Shown here one piece after another: positions 11,455 to 24,120 of a DNA stretch of 64,000 nucleotides. The stretch is from Pyrus communis. Lineage: Eukaryota; Streptophyta; Magnoliopsida; Rosales; Rosaceae. The stretch spans positions 3,755,621 through 3,819,620 of the forward strand of contig NC_084803.1 in assembly GCF_963583255.1 (NCBI RefSeq), given 5' to 3'. The translations under genes and the position numbers were made by a program. Below the pieces are notes generated by a model. The model had not been told where the DNA came from. It saw only the letters and a program-made list of their open reading frames with translations, and did no database searches. Within the stretch, counting starts at the first letter, position 1. Every line of letters starts with the position of its first letter.

Positions 11455-13734
11455 CCGGTTTTGAGAGAGAGAGAGAGGGGATTAAATAATGCCAAGTAGG
11501 CCACATAGTCACACAGTGGGGTTCGGATTGAACCGTCGTGACTCTTGTAAAATATCTACCGCAATTTCTGTGGGAAAACCAATGGTTTAACAAAATTAAT
11601 AATATTTTAAAACCCTTCAACAATTGGTAGGAAATATACTATATTTTTTTGTATAACGTATAGAGTATTAGTATAAGAATTAAAGTTTAGTTGAGAGATG
11701 AAAATTCATAAAAAGTTTCACTTTGAGAGAATTTCCTCAGCATTCTCATTACGATATATCAAACTCACTTATCAGTTGAAAACCTTAAGTTTAATCCCGC
11801 TGGATGACGAGTTTGCTACTAATTTTTTGAAATGACAAATTGTCTACTTCACCTTGTTCTCGTCCTTCGAATATACTTGTCCTAGCCTTAATGCGCGTGC
11901 ATGCATAATGCATTTTTTGAATCGCTGCGTGTTATACTCGACCTACATGTTTTAAATGTATTTATATACATAAATTGAGAAAAGGAAAGTTAAATATTTG
12001 AAATACATGAATAATCTTAAATCATGCTAGAAGAAACCCCTCATAAACCAATTAAAGTTGCTGAATTTACATAATAAAATCGGTCTCTATTGAATTTATA
12101 TTAAGAATAGAGAAAACAATATTTAATAAACAACTGATTGAATCACATTATTGCTAGCTCATTGTGAGGTTAAGCCCAATCCCCTCCCCTCCCCTTTAGT
12201 GTAGATAATAACGTTTGTTCCAAAAAAAAAATAATCATTTAACGACTAATTTAATCACATTATTATCCGCGTAGGAATGACCTTTGTTATAATTAGCATT
12301 ACACGCCTCTTAAGGTGTTTTGAATGTGTTTCAAAATATAAAAAAATAATATTTAATGAAAAACTTTTTGAATCACATTATTACTAGCCTATTATGAGGT
12401 ACTCATTATTTAAAAAAAAAACTGTATAAAAAAATTATAATTATTAAAAAAATATTGTTAAAATGATGAAAATACATCTGCCACATTTGATGCATTATTT
12501 TGAGTCGCTTTTGAAGTTTTTTTGTTTGAGGAGCTTTGTTGTCTAATTAATTTTGTATGAAGCTTGTAACACTAACAAATACTGTTCATTTAGCCCTTAA
12601 CTTTGTATATAAAGATAAGGGAACAAATATTTGTGTGCTATATTATACAATCAAATAATTAATCTTACAAATCGGTGTGCATGTTGTACCCAGTTTCACC
12701 TTGATTGATTTAATTTTTAATTGTTTAATTAATATACTAATACTAATTAAGTGTTTTTAAATGAAAAAGCATGCATAAATTAATGGAGGATATGCTTCAT
12801 GATTAAACAAATAGGAAGATAAGATCAAGCATAGTAATATTGCATTGGGGCAATGAAATCATGCAACAACATTTCAACCACTTCGATTTTGACTTTCTTG
12901 TATTAGTTCACTGCTCCGAAACCTATTAAGAATATGAAAGAAGATAAATTCGGATTGACAAATGGAAGGTAAAGAAAGAGTTAATCCAACACATTTTTTC
13001 AACCATTTTCGATTTGGTATTATGTAAATATTGCCTTTTTTACCATTTAAAAATATAAAAAAAAAGACTATCTCAAACTAATAAAGCTTTCTGCTTGCAA
13101 GAGTCGGAAGTAAGGGAAAATAACATTTATCATACGCAACTTTACTTTTATTTTACAAAGCAACTGTTTCTATGACTTGAATTTATGACCGTTCGTTCAA
13201 AAAAGAATAATCTTTACATTGAAGCACTTAACATGTTTTGAAAGAAATAATACGTATACTATATGTATATTGAACAGCTGTTTTTCCAAACCAAATTGCT
13301 GAATAGTACTATTCATAAAAAATAAAAAAATGAGTTTCAAGTTCAAGTCATGTAAGAGTAATTTATATAATCATGCGTTTAATCTCTATACTCGTAATTT
13401 CAGACAAAATATTTATCCATACTTATGTTTATTTTTAATTTTGTATATAACAAAGCGAGAAAAAATAAACACGAGCGCACAAAAGAAGATCGAAATTATG
13501 TAGAATTGTATAGAAATCAATTGCGCATTTATTCCCTTGAGCTACTTGGCTTTATGAATACTCACGGACCACGGCCCTGGTTTGGATAAGTTTACCACCA
13601 CCCGGGATACAAAACCCACCCGCAGATTTCGGGTCTATATTCTATCTTCAACCTTACGGGTCAAAATCTCGCGGAGAAAGAAAAGCATTGACAGGTGGGC
13701 AAAATTGTAATAGCAGTGGGACCCCCCTGAAATA

Positions 13735-13832
13735 TACGTGGTTCGTAAATACACCGGGGAGGGTTACGTGTAATTTGGAGACAACAAATTCCCTACGGAC
13801 GGCACGTGAGAGCTCCGTCGGGTTAGCACGTG
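13735..13832. promoter_or_regulatory. Cluster of ACGT-core (G-box/ABRE-like) motifs
   Basis: Two perfect G-boxes CACGTG (13803-13808 and 13827-13832) lie 24 bp apart, with TACGTGG near 13735 and TTACGTGT near 13766, all inside an unusually GC-rich patch. Such clusters bind bZIP and bHLH factors and often mark ABA- or light-responsive promoters. No gene starts next to it. The nearest annotated start is the CCCH gene 2.4 kb away on the minus strand, whose family is ABA-responsive, so it may be a distal element or mark an unrecognised transcript. Confidence 0.35.
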
Positions 13833-15131
13833 GTTGGTGGCTTGGAGTTCTCGAGGTGGCGGTGACCCTCTTTGTCCTCGTCTGACAGCGGAGCCCTCCG
13901 ATGGCTTACGCGTGGGGACTTAGGTGGCTCCCAGTTTTATCCTCCTCGAGATCTTCATGATCTTGTCTAGTCAGTCGACTTTGAGGACGAAAGTGTCTTT
14001 TTATTTTTTATTTTTCTATAAGATTTTCTTTGCTTTCGAGTAGAAACGTTTACCTCAGGTACCAAAACATTGAATAATTAATTTGGCTCAAAACGATCTC
14101 ATTTACAAAGGCTACTCGTGAAATAATCAAAGGAGATTAAACCTAATCTTTTATTTTCTTTCATAATAATGATGAAAGGTATACATTACTACGACTCGTT
14201 CAATGCAACGTAAGTTGAACGAGTGATAGTGTTATCTTTTATAATTTTCGTCTATTAAAAAACTAATATAGATAGGCATGGATTTTGTAATATATTTGTG
14301 TACTATTTAGGCGTGGTTAATGATGTGTCAGGTTAATGAACAAATTTATCTTATTAAAGATTAATTGTCTTCTCATTTGCCGCAGAAGATGTTACACCAA
14401 CCAATCTAATATAAATACGTGGTGTCTTAAGCATTGCTTATTTCATAAATTAATGATATTTTATAACATTTGAGAGGAATGATGAGCAATTTAATTTTTT
14501 TCTGCATTAATTTTGTGATGTGTCAAATGAGTAAAAGAAGATGATAATCTAACTATAAATGATGGAGTAGGATTCTTTTCCCTCATATTCTCATTCCCTT
14601 TTATTCCTTCATTTCACACATTATTTTTTGTTTTATTATCTTTATAAAAAAATCAATATAAGACGTTGACATTATTTCTCTACAATAACTTGGGATTATT
14701 TAATCTAATTGCTCATTAGTTTTCAAAGTATATTTATATTTATTATACATTCAAAATTCTTTAACAATCAATCACCTATACGTGGTCAATTCTTAATTAT
14801 TCATACATTTTCCGACAAAAAAAAAAAATTATTCATACATTTTAAGTCTTTAGGCATTGGTGCAGTGAATATTTTTTATCATCACACTTAAGTGATAGTG
14901 ATATTCACTACCCTATTTTTTTACAGTTAGATAAGTTTTAAATTTTGAGATATGTGTAGTGGATAAACACAAATTTTAAAATTTAAACTCATCCAACTAT
15001 GGTGAGTACTATCACCCTTTGATGGTGATGAGCATTATCGGTGGTGAGCGAAAATGCACTTATTGACGCATTACAATATATCAACGACCATAATTTATTC
15101 ATACAATGATAACATTTTGATTTGTTATTGA

Positions 15132-15290
15132 CATCCAAGAATCTATTTGTACACTCTAAATTTTCTATGATTATTAAAAGGAAAAAAAACAAGTTCTTAC
15201 AAAGAGTGCGCATCCAAAAATCTATTTGTACACTCTAAATTTTCTATGATTATTAAAAGGAAAAAAAACAAGTTATTACAAAGAATGCGC
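15132..15290. repeat. Tandem duplication, 79-bp unit, two copies
   Basis: The segment beginning CATCCAA(G/A)AATCTATTTG is repeated head-to-tail at 15132 and 15211 with only a few mismatches and a one-base length difference, indicating a recent local duplication. Confidence 0.9.
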
Positions 15291-16980
15291 ATCAACTTTT
15301 GAAGTACTAATAATAGTTATTCTTTCTTTTATTTTAGTATTTCATTTGCAATTTCTTGGAGAAATCAATAAACAAACACTTTGAGATTGGTTTTAAAATT
15401 TTAATAAGGATCAAATCACATGATCACATTACCCACGCTTTCAATGAATGTGCAAAAAAGGTATGCTGTTAGTGTTGGACGGTGAATTAGTGGATAATCA
15501 TTGGGTTCCATGCAATTTGGTTGGCCTCCCTACAAATACTTAAGAGATCATTGTGATTAGTGGGGGTTTATAACAAATCTCATCGGTCCGTGTTTTAATC
15601 CTTCGTGTTTAGTGAATGTCGCCGGGATGTGAAACAGAAGATGAGATTAATTCACTTTAAAATGCATATTGGAGCATCACCTTCCTTTTTTTAATCACAT
15701 TTGTAGAACCTTTTGATCGCTAGAAGAGTTGGAATCGTTAAACTATAAAGATAGAGAAGGATTAATTAAAAACTACGGAACTTTAACGAAAAACTTTCGA
15801 TAATGTTCACTTTAACGAAAAATAACATTTTTACACTAAAAAGTCAATCTTGATACTATTTATTTTATCATTTATTTTATCTTTATCGTTAAAACTCAAA
15901 ATTTTTAAATCTTTTTCATTAGTTTTTTTTAAAAACTAATCCAAGGATTATCTTATGGGCATGAGCCGAACATATCAAACGGGCTTCTGAAAATTGAGCT
16001 TAACTAATTAAAAGAACATTGTCGTGCAGTCCATCTTCCCACGAGAAGCCCAACCAGAAGAAAATCCAACAAGTTTGCCAGGAAAATGTCTGAATTAGGT
16101 CGGATTCCGAGCTGAATGTAACGATAGCTTTTATTCGAAAACTTCAGATCCAAGTTACAAGAGTCTTGGATAAGGACATCTTGGATCTTGGATGATCTCA
16201 GGCGGATCTTCAAACCAAACCAAGTCAATTGTTAAATGAGAAGATTTAGCTAAGCGGTGAACAACACAACTACAAGGATGAGGCACGTAACAAAATTGAA
16301 CTTCAGACATACTTGATTCCGTGCTTCTTTTGTTTATGAACTTTATGGTAGAGCACACACTTTTCTTAAATTCTACACGTACTAGTTAACACAAGGAAAA
16401 ACATGTCCACCCATGTTTTAGTAATGTTCGGAAGTCAATGCATCAAAATAATTATAATTTACGTAAGTAATTCTGATACGTTTTTCCTGATTTTTCAAGA
16501 ATTTAATTCTGAATTGTAATGTGAGACTCATATTTTGATGTTGTAGGATTAAGTATATGGTAGTAATCTGTAATCTTATGAACGCAAAAAGATAAACTGC
16601 CGTTTAACCCCAAACTATCACTCTAGTTGAAATTGTTCCCATAAATTATTTCTTCAATATTAAAGACTTCAAGTTTTAAAATTTAGCCGATTCACCCTTT
16701 GCTGCTAGACTTCATCCACATTTCCGTCACATTTAAGGGTAAAATTTGTCTTTTCATCGTTCAGGCTTACAATTCACTATATCCGCTAATAAAAATAGGA
16801 TACATGGACTAGATTAATTAAATCTTGTGAAATAAAAAGGATTACAAGTATTTAGACAAAAGAAGTTTAGTAATTAAGTATATCTTTACCTTTTGAAAAC
16901 TCATTTCAAATTTACCAAAATAATGAAATTTATAAAAAATAAAATGAAAACGAAACCCTAAAAACCTGTTTCCCACCCGC

Positions 16981-17192
16981 AGAAACCTCCTCCCCTCCTC
17001 TACCCCTCCTCCTCTTCCTCCTCTTCAAATCTTAATTTTGCAGCAAATGTCTTTGGTTCGAGGAGCCTCCCGACATTCTCATGGATGTTCTACTTTCTGG
17101 TTTTACCAGCCCACCGTACCGATCTGTTACTCATCTTTTATCAATGAATTAATGCGCAGCTTTCACCCAAAAAAAAAAAAAAAAAAAAAAAA
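16981..17192 (+). mobile_element. Possible LINE or retroposed 3' end with poly(A) tail
   Basis: A CT-rich stretch is followed by TCTTTTATCAATGAATTAAT, GCAGCTTTCACCC and then a run of about 24 A (17168-17192). An ATCAATGAA(A/T)TT segment shortly before a poly(A) run is typical of plant L1-like 3' ends or processed cDNA insertions. The 5' boundary and target duplication were not identified, so the left edge is approximate. The 63-codon open frame at 17038 shows no domain. Confidence 0.35.
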
Positions 17193-17633
17193 GGAAGTTC
17201 AAAGGTGGGTTTCCAAATTCCAACATTAAAAATGAGTACTGGAAGTTTGAAACTTCGAAAGCCAAGTCCCACCTAATTAGCAAGCAAGATATGATCCAAT
17301 AGGCGTGCAGACATTCACATGTCTTGCAATCAAAGACTAAATTAAGGAAAAAGGAATCATATATTAGCTTGTCTGGAGCGTCCATTCCAATTCAAGCATT
17401 CCAATCTGCAAGCCAAAGCAAAACACAAACAACGACACAGAAACAACAAAGATCAGATTTTTCTTAAATTTCTCGAACTTTTGCCTTCAAGGATTGTCGA
17501 TCCAACTGTTTTCATCTGGATTAAACCTTAAATCCGGACAAATTATAAACAAATGATCCCGCGCTTTTCGTAGACTTCACTTTTCCGCTGGAAAATTTTC
17601 AGTTTTTTCAGTTGGGATCGTGGGATTATATAT

Positions 17634-20600
17634 ATGAGGAGGCTCATAGCCTGGTGCTTCAGAAACCGAGTCTCCGACAGCAGCAACCATCAGAAGGAGA
17701 AGCATCCAGAGGTACGTTGTTTTCAGCTGTCGGAGGAAAATGCAGTTACCCATAAACTGTTTTTTTAATGATTGATTCGAAATTGTGTTTTATTTGGTTT
17801 AGGGATCCAAAGAAACCATGGACGAGAAGAACCAACACACCAACAAGAATGCCGCCGACAATGCGGAGGTTCGGTTTCTACTTTGGCCAAATTACACTAA
17901 TAGCCCTGTAGTTTTCTCGGGTTTTCACTTTGGTCCCTCTAGTTTATTTTGTCACATTTCGTTCTTTTAGCAGCTTATTACTTTAGTTCAATCTGTTACA
18001 CATCTTATTATAGTTTACTTTTACAAGAGTGATTGTTCGCAGCGAAATTCTAACCGAAGCTTTGATTTAAGCTACAGTACTTGATAACGTTGATATACAA
18101 AACAATGTTACAACGTTTTGGTCATAAACTAAAAGTTTTCAGTATTGGTTAAATGTTAATTATTATTTTTAATTAAATGGTTAATCATACCACATGAACT
18201 TACTTGCCGATGAAATGTTTATAATTTTGAAAAAGTTAAAGAAATGAGTAAAACATAAAAGAGTAATGCTGGGAAGATTAAATTTAGTCTCCTTAGTATT
18301 ACTTGACATAAAAATTAATGTTCTAAAAAACGCTCTAGGCGGCCGCCTTGGAATCGAGGCAATTTTGTGCAAAACGGCTAGAAAAATCGGGATGGCTCTA
18401 GGCGGGCTAGGCGGGTGGGTGTATTTTTTTTATTTTTTATTTTTTATTTTTTATTTTTTGGTGAAATTTGTTTGAAGTCTAAGTTCTAATTATACCTTGA
18501 AATTTTGTTAATTTTATAGAATATGTGTGTTGTGTATCAACTTAAATTCCAGGATGCTAAAGAAAAGTATCTTACATTACTAAATTTCCTTATTTTCCTC
18601 ATATTTTCCATTTTATGTTGTTTTAAATTGTGAACTTGTTGTACATGTGTCATCCTAAAATACTCTATATGGCATATATGCTTAATGTGTTTTTAAATTT
18701 TGGAATTGTTGGATACTCTTTTTGCATTTTATCATTATTTTATTATCTTATCCATGAATTTCATACATGTATAATTTTTTGTAAATGTCAATATGCACTT
18801 ATTTACAAGATATACAAGAAATTTACCTAAATCCGCCTAGGCGCTAGCCCGCCGCCCGACTAGTGCCGGCTAGCGCCTAACGTTTTTTAGAACCTTGATA
18901 AAAATATATATATAAATACACACACATATGCACACACAATTATACATATATTTATATATATAAATATATATACGCACACTACAACAATCTACCTCCACCC
19001 TATTGCATTGCATTGAAACCCCAAAAGCACTTTCATCCGCATTCATTCAGTGGCCAACCCCAAAACGTCTGTCTGAAAAGTTTATAGTTTCTATATAAGC
19101 AGACATTCTTATATTACACTGTATGTGAGTACCTGAGGAGGAAAAAAAAATTGGTCTCTGCTGGAGTTTGAGAAACTAACACCAATGCACCAATATTTTT
19201 TCAACCTGTTCTTTCCTCGGCAGTTCTCGAGGCAAAATGTTGCTGATTCAAGTAGCAGTCGCGGTCTAAATATCGTACTGAACCATGATTTCTCTGGAGG
19301 GCTGCATTCTTGGCACCCCAATCACTGTAATGGCTTCGTAGTGGATTCAGCAGGAAGTTATGCGGTTGTCACGAATCGCCAACAATGCTGGCAGGGCTTG
19401 GAGCAAGAAATTACTGGGAGAATTTCCCCTGGCAACATTTATTCAGTTTCAGCTCGTGTGGGAGTCTCAGGGACTCTTCAGGGATCTGCTGATGTCCTGG
19501 CAACTTTGAAACTGGAAAGTCGAGGTTCAGCGACTAGCTATATGAGAATTGGAGGGTAAATGGATGTGTCTGCTTTCTGTTAGTGCATTGTTATTTTTGT
19601 TTATGGAAAAGGGATTTGTTTTAATGGTAGTAAGCACCTGTAGAAGTTCGGTGTCAAATGGGAAGTGGGAAAGCTTGGATGGAAAATTTTCGCTGTCGAC
19701 AATACCTGATCGGGTTGTGTTTTATTTGGAAGGGCCTCCTGCTGGAGTTGACCTTCATATCAAATCAGTTGTGATCTCTTGTTCTGAAGGCCAGGTACTT
19801 ATGTTTCTAATCCCCTTTGTTGCTACGTCTGACGTACATATGGAATCGCGGTTTTACGCGGTAAAATATTGCTTATTAAGGGTTGTAGTTCAGACTTCCG
19901 AGGCAAAGAAACAAGATATGATAAGTTGGTTTTCCTTTCTTTTAATAAGCATTTAGGATACGGCAGAAACGTAAAGGATTATTTAATTTCTTTTCTTATG
20001 CCTTCTGCTTTTTCTGGCAGTCTGAGAACCAAAATTTGGCCAATTCAAGTAGCAGTAATGCTACAAATATCATAGTGAACCATGATTTCTCTGGAGAACT
20101 GCATTCTTGGCACCCGAATTGCTGCAATGGCTTTGTAGCTTCTGCTGATTCCGGTCACCCAGAAGTAAAAGCAGGCAATTATGCCGTTGTTACAAATCGT
20201 AAGGAAAGTTGGCAAGGTTTAGAGCAAGATATCACACGGAGAATTTCCCCAGGCTCCACATATTTGGTTTCAGCATGTGTTGGAGTCTGCGGATCTCTTC
20301 AGGGTTCCGCTGATGTCCTGGCAACTTTGAAGCTGGAATACAGAGGTTCAGCGACCAACTATTTGAAAGTTGGAAGGTAATGGTGCTTTTATTCCATCAA
20401 GTGTTTTTTTTTTTTTTTTTCCCTTTATAGGGAAAGGAATCTGTTTTAACAGCAAGAACTGCTTGCAGATGTTCTGTATCGAAGGGAAGGTGGGGAAATT
20501 TAGATGGGAAGTTTTCTCTGTCGACGATGCCTAATAGGGTTGTATTTTATTTGGAAGGGCCTTCACCTGGAGTTGATCTTCTAATAAAATCAGTTTTGAT

Positions 20601-23331
20601 CTGTTCCTCCAGTCCAAATGAATGTCAGGTACTTTTTCTTGCTCCCTATATATGGAATCATGTGTAGCAGTAACTTGTTCAAGAAGCTTTCAGCCACAGC
20701 AATCTAGTTTTATTTATCTATTGCTGATTGATTTTGGAATGTATATTTTGAAGAGTGGAAGCACTGGGAATTTCAATGATGGAGAAGAGAATATAATCCT
20801 AAACCCAAACTTTGAGGATGCTCTGAATAATTGGTCTGGAAGAGGCTGCAAAATTGTTTTGCATGACTCGATGGGAGATGGGAAAATCGTCCCTCAATCT
20901 GGAAAGGTTTTTGCAGCTGCAACAGAACGCACACAGAGCTGGAATGGCATCCAGCAGGACATCACTGGAAGAGTGCAGCGAAAGCTAGCTTACGAGGCGA
21001 CTGCTGTTGTTAGGATATTTGGCAACAATGTCACTACTGCTGTTGTCCGGGCTACATTATGGGTCCAGTCACTAAATCAGCGTGAACAATATATCGGCAT
21101 TGCTAAGTTATTATCTTTCTCCCCGTCTCCTTCCAAAGAAATTGTGATTTATATGTTTCTTCGCCGCTAAGTTACTATCAGATGAGAAATCATTTCCCTT
21201 CCTATTATGTCGCCTTAATCTTAATGGACTTTGGTGTGCTATAAAGTGTGCAGGCAACAGACAAGGACTGGACACAGTTGCGGGGGAAGTTCCTTTTAAA
21301 TGGCTCCCCGTCAAAAGTAGTAGTTTATCTTGAAGGTCCACTAGCGGGAACAGATATTCTTGTCAATAGTTTTGTTGTCAAGCATGCTGAGAAAGTTCCT
21401 CCTTCACCTCCACCGGTTATTGAGGTTGGTTGAATGGGTGATTCATTTTCTCTTATACTCTCTAAGCATATTTTCTGCGAGCCCAATTCATAGACATAAA
21501 CACTAAAATATAGGCTTTTGTTTCTGTAGTTTTCAGCATTTGGAGTAAATATAATTGAGAACAGCAATTTGAGTAACGGCACAAACGGGTGGTTTCCGCT
21601 TGGTAATTGTACTTTGACTGTCACAACTGGTTCACCGCATATTCTCCCTCCAATGGCAAGAGAGAGCCTTGGATCTCATGAACCTTTAAGCGGTCGCTAC
21701 ATTCTAGTAACCAAGCGCACACAAACTTGGATGGGTCCTGCTCAGATGATTGGTGACAAATTGAAACTCTTTTTGACTTATCAAGTATCTGCTTGGGTTC
21801 GGATTGGTGCTGGAGCAACTGGTCCACAGAACATCAATGTTGCACTCAGCGTGGACAACCAGTGGGTCAATGGAGGTCAAGCTGAGGCAAGTGACACAAG
21901 ATGGCATGAAATCGGTGGTTCCTTCAGAGTTGAGAAGCAGCCATCAAAAGTAATGGTTTATATCCAAGGTCCTGCTGCAGGTGTAGACTTAATGGTTGCC
22001 GGTCTTCAGATATTCCCCATTGACAGACCGGCAAGATTTAGACATCTGAAGAGGCAGACTGATAAGGTAAATGATGTGTGGTCCCTTTTGTTTCATAAGC
22101 ATCATTCCTTCCTCACCAAGCATTGCTTCAATAAGAGCCTAAAGTATAGACGACTCAGAATGAGCTTTTCTCTAATTTGTTCTGATTGAAGTCTTTCTCC
22201 TTTACTGCAATGCAGGTTCGTAAGTGCGATATTGTCCTGAAATTTTCAGGGTTGGACTCGAGCAGCATGCTCGGCACCTTTGTGAAAGTTAAACAAACGC
22301 AAAATAGTTTTCCAATTGGGACGTGTATAAGTAGAACAAACATTGACAACGAAGATTTCATTGATTTCTTTGTTAAAAACTTCAACTGGGCTGTGTTCGG
22401 AAATGAATTGAAGTGGTATTGGACTGAACCACAAAAAGGAAACTTCAACTACAAGGATGCTGATGAGATGGTGGACATGTGCAAGAGTCACAACATAGAA
22501 ATGCGAGGGCACTGTATTTTCTGGGAAGTCATCGACACAGTGCAGCAATGGATCCGCTCGTTGAGCCAGAGTGACTTGTCAACAGCTGTTCAGAATCGAC
22601 TGACAGATCTTCTCACACGGTACAAAGGGAAGTTCAGGCACTATGATGTCAATAATGAGATGCTGCACGGCTCATTCTATCAGGACAAATTGGGAAAAGA
22701 TATCAGAGCCAACATGTTCAAGACTGCAAACCAGTTGGATCCATCTGCCACTCTATTTGTGAATGATTATCACGTCGAGGATGGATGCGATACTAGATCA
22801 TCACCAGAAAAATACACTGATCAAATCCTTGATTTGCAGCAACAAGGTGCACCTGTTGGTGGCATTGGCATCCAAGGACATATTGATAGTCCAGTGGGTC
22901 CAATTGTTTGTTCAGCTCTTGACAAATTAGGCATTCTCGGCCTTCCAATCTGGTTCACGGAGCTTGATGTGTCATCCAGTAACGAATATGTTAGAGCAGA
23001 TGATTTGGAAGTGATGCTTCGTGAAGCATTTGCCAATCCAACAGTTGAAGGTGTAATGCTATGGGGATTCTGGGAGCTGTTTATGAGTCGGGAAAATTCG
23101 CATTTAGTGAATGCAGAAGGGGATATCAACGAAGCAGGAAAACGTTTCTTGGAGCTCAAGCAAGAGTGGCTATCTCACGCGCACGGCCACATTGATGAGC
23201 AGGGAGAGTTCGGGTTTAGGGGCTTCCCAGGAACATACACTGTTGAAGTTATTACTGCCCCGAAGAAGCCTGCAAAAACATTTGTCGTTGACAAGGGCGA
23301 GTCCCCAGTGGAGGTCTCCATTGCTCTCTAA
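17634..23331 (+). CDS. Endo-1,4-beta-xylanase, GH10 with four CBM22 modules (AtXYN1/RXF12-like)
   Basis: Ten exons, all with GT-AG junctions in frame: 17634-17711, 17803-17868, 19224-19555, 19644-19794, 20021-20376, 20469-20628, 20754-21106, 21247-21424, 21530-22066, 22216-23331; about 1108 residues. Four CBM22 (CBM_4_9) domains occupy roughly residues 63-205, 220-378, 390-555 and 565-720. The GH10 barrel is about 740-1060. Its acid/base Glu is in DVNNE (about Glu885) and the nucleophile in TELD (about Glu986), so catalysis appears intact. It should hydrolyse xylan in the cell wall, as proposed for AtXYN1 in vascular tissue. No obvious signal peptide is seen in the short charged N-terminus; the first two exons are less certain than the rest. 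I recall the Arabidopsis protein as about 917 residues with three modules, so this one is longer. AATAAA lies at 23347. Confidence 0.93.
18316..18897. mobile_element. hAT-like MITE in intron 2 of the xylanase gene (copy 2)
   Basis: Same family as 2677-3389: the left end TAATGTTCTAAAAAACGCTC and right-end complement CAAGGTTCTAAAAAACGTTA flank GC-rich CTAGGCG stretches and an AT-rich core. A perfect 8-bp duplication ATAAAAAT (18308-18315 and 18898-18905) fits hAT insertion. It accounts for much of the long second intron (17869-19223) and does not touch the splice sites. No coding capacity. Confidence 0.8.
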
Positions 23332-23601
23332 AATTGCTGCCTATTCAATAAATGGTGTGATTATTTTCGTTATGTTCATATCTTTATGCATTGTCAAATG
23401 AAAAAATGTTGCTTGTTATGTAAAGGGTTGTAATTCTGAGTGAAAAGAAATAAGGTATCATATTGTTAGTTGTGAATCTTGTGATGCTGTTTCCCTTGAT
23501 TCTTCCGATGGGCCTTTAAACTTTGGATATTGGTTGGGCCAATCTTTGGGTTGAGCAAAAACCTATCATGCCCATGAAAGTACTTATAAAATGAATATCC
23601 A

Positions 23602-24120
23602 AGAGACAATAGCAAGACAAAAGTGACAATTTTTGACATAACACGATTCAATAATACAATTTAAAAACCAAACCAAATAGAATAGTGATATTCATATACT
23701 TATTTTTACTTTTCAAACATTCTTCTCAATTGACCATTGGATCGAATGAATTGAAAAAGATTTATAAGTAAAAAAATTAATAAGGATGTATGAGAAGTAA
23801 AATGAAATGTGTTAATAGTGCTACCATTTCCTTTTTACTCACATGTTTCTATACAGTAACTTTACTTTTGGGTACAAAATATATAGTAAATATAATCGAG
23901 AACAATAGCAAGATAAAAATGACAATTTTAGACAGAACACAACTAACTTCAGCGTAATGTTATTCATACACTTCTTATTACATCTCACTCTCTTTCAATT
24001 TTTGGCAAATTGAATAAGATCATTGGATAAAAATAATAAGGATGTGGGGCCCCTTTCCTATTTACTCATATATTTCCATACACTAACTTTTTTATTGGGT
24101 TAAAAATATATAGTAAAGTG
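23602..24120. repeat. Diverged tandem duplication containing GGGGTGTG-type MITE copies
   Basis: ACAATAGCAAGA(C/T)AAAA starts a unit at 23606 and again at 23902. Each unit then carries a MITE-like segment (23680-23826 intact, about 23954-24050 degraded) followed by a matching tail ending AAAATATATAGTAAA. Unit lengths differ (about 296 and 220 bp), so the second copy has lost sequence. It lies just 3' of the xylanase gene. Confidence 0.6.
23680..23826. mobile_element. Palindromic MITE, GGGGTGTG family (copy 3)
   Basis: GAATAGTGATATTCATATAC at the left mirrors GTGTTAATAGTGCTACC at the right, with complementary TTTTTACTTTTC and GAGAAGTAAAATG arms and the family centre GGATCGAATGAATTGAA. The outer GGGG is eroded compared with copy 1. 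Confidence 0.55.

Larger units (their letters stand above)
11455..16980. other. AT-rich intergenic region with upstream sequence of the CCCH gene
   Basis: No intact gene is seen. Copies of a GAATCACATTATT(G/A)CTAGC-type dispersed repeat occur near 12135 and 12371; the related sequence at about 54361 suggests an old repeat family. A GC-richer patch with ACGT motifs (13560-13930), a 79-bp tandem duplication (15132-15290) and many homopolymers are also present. Short open frames here (for example 13688-13885, 14989-15213, 16004-16358) lack recognisable domains. Confidence 0.55.

Noticed and set aside
15132..15290. CRISPR-like repeat array
   Set aside because: Only two abutting copies with no spacers, in a plant nuclear context.
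17038..17229. 63-codon open frame near the poly(A) tract
   Set aside because: It ends in a Lys run encoded by the A-tail and has no domain.
21111..22548. Minus-strand frames across the xylanase exons
   Set aside because: They are antisense shadows of exons 7-10; the sense exons carry all conserved residues and in-frame splice sites.
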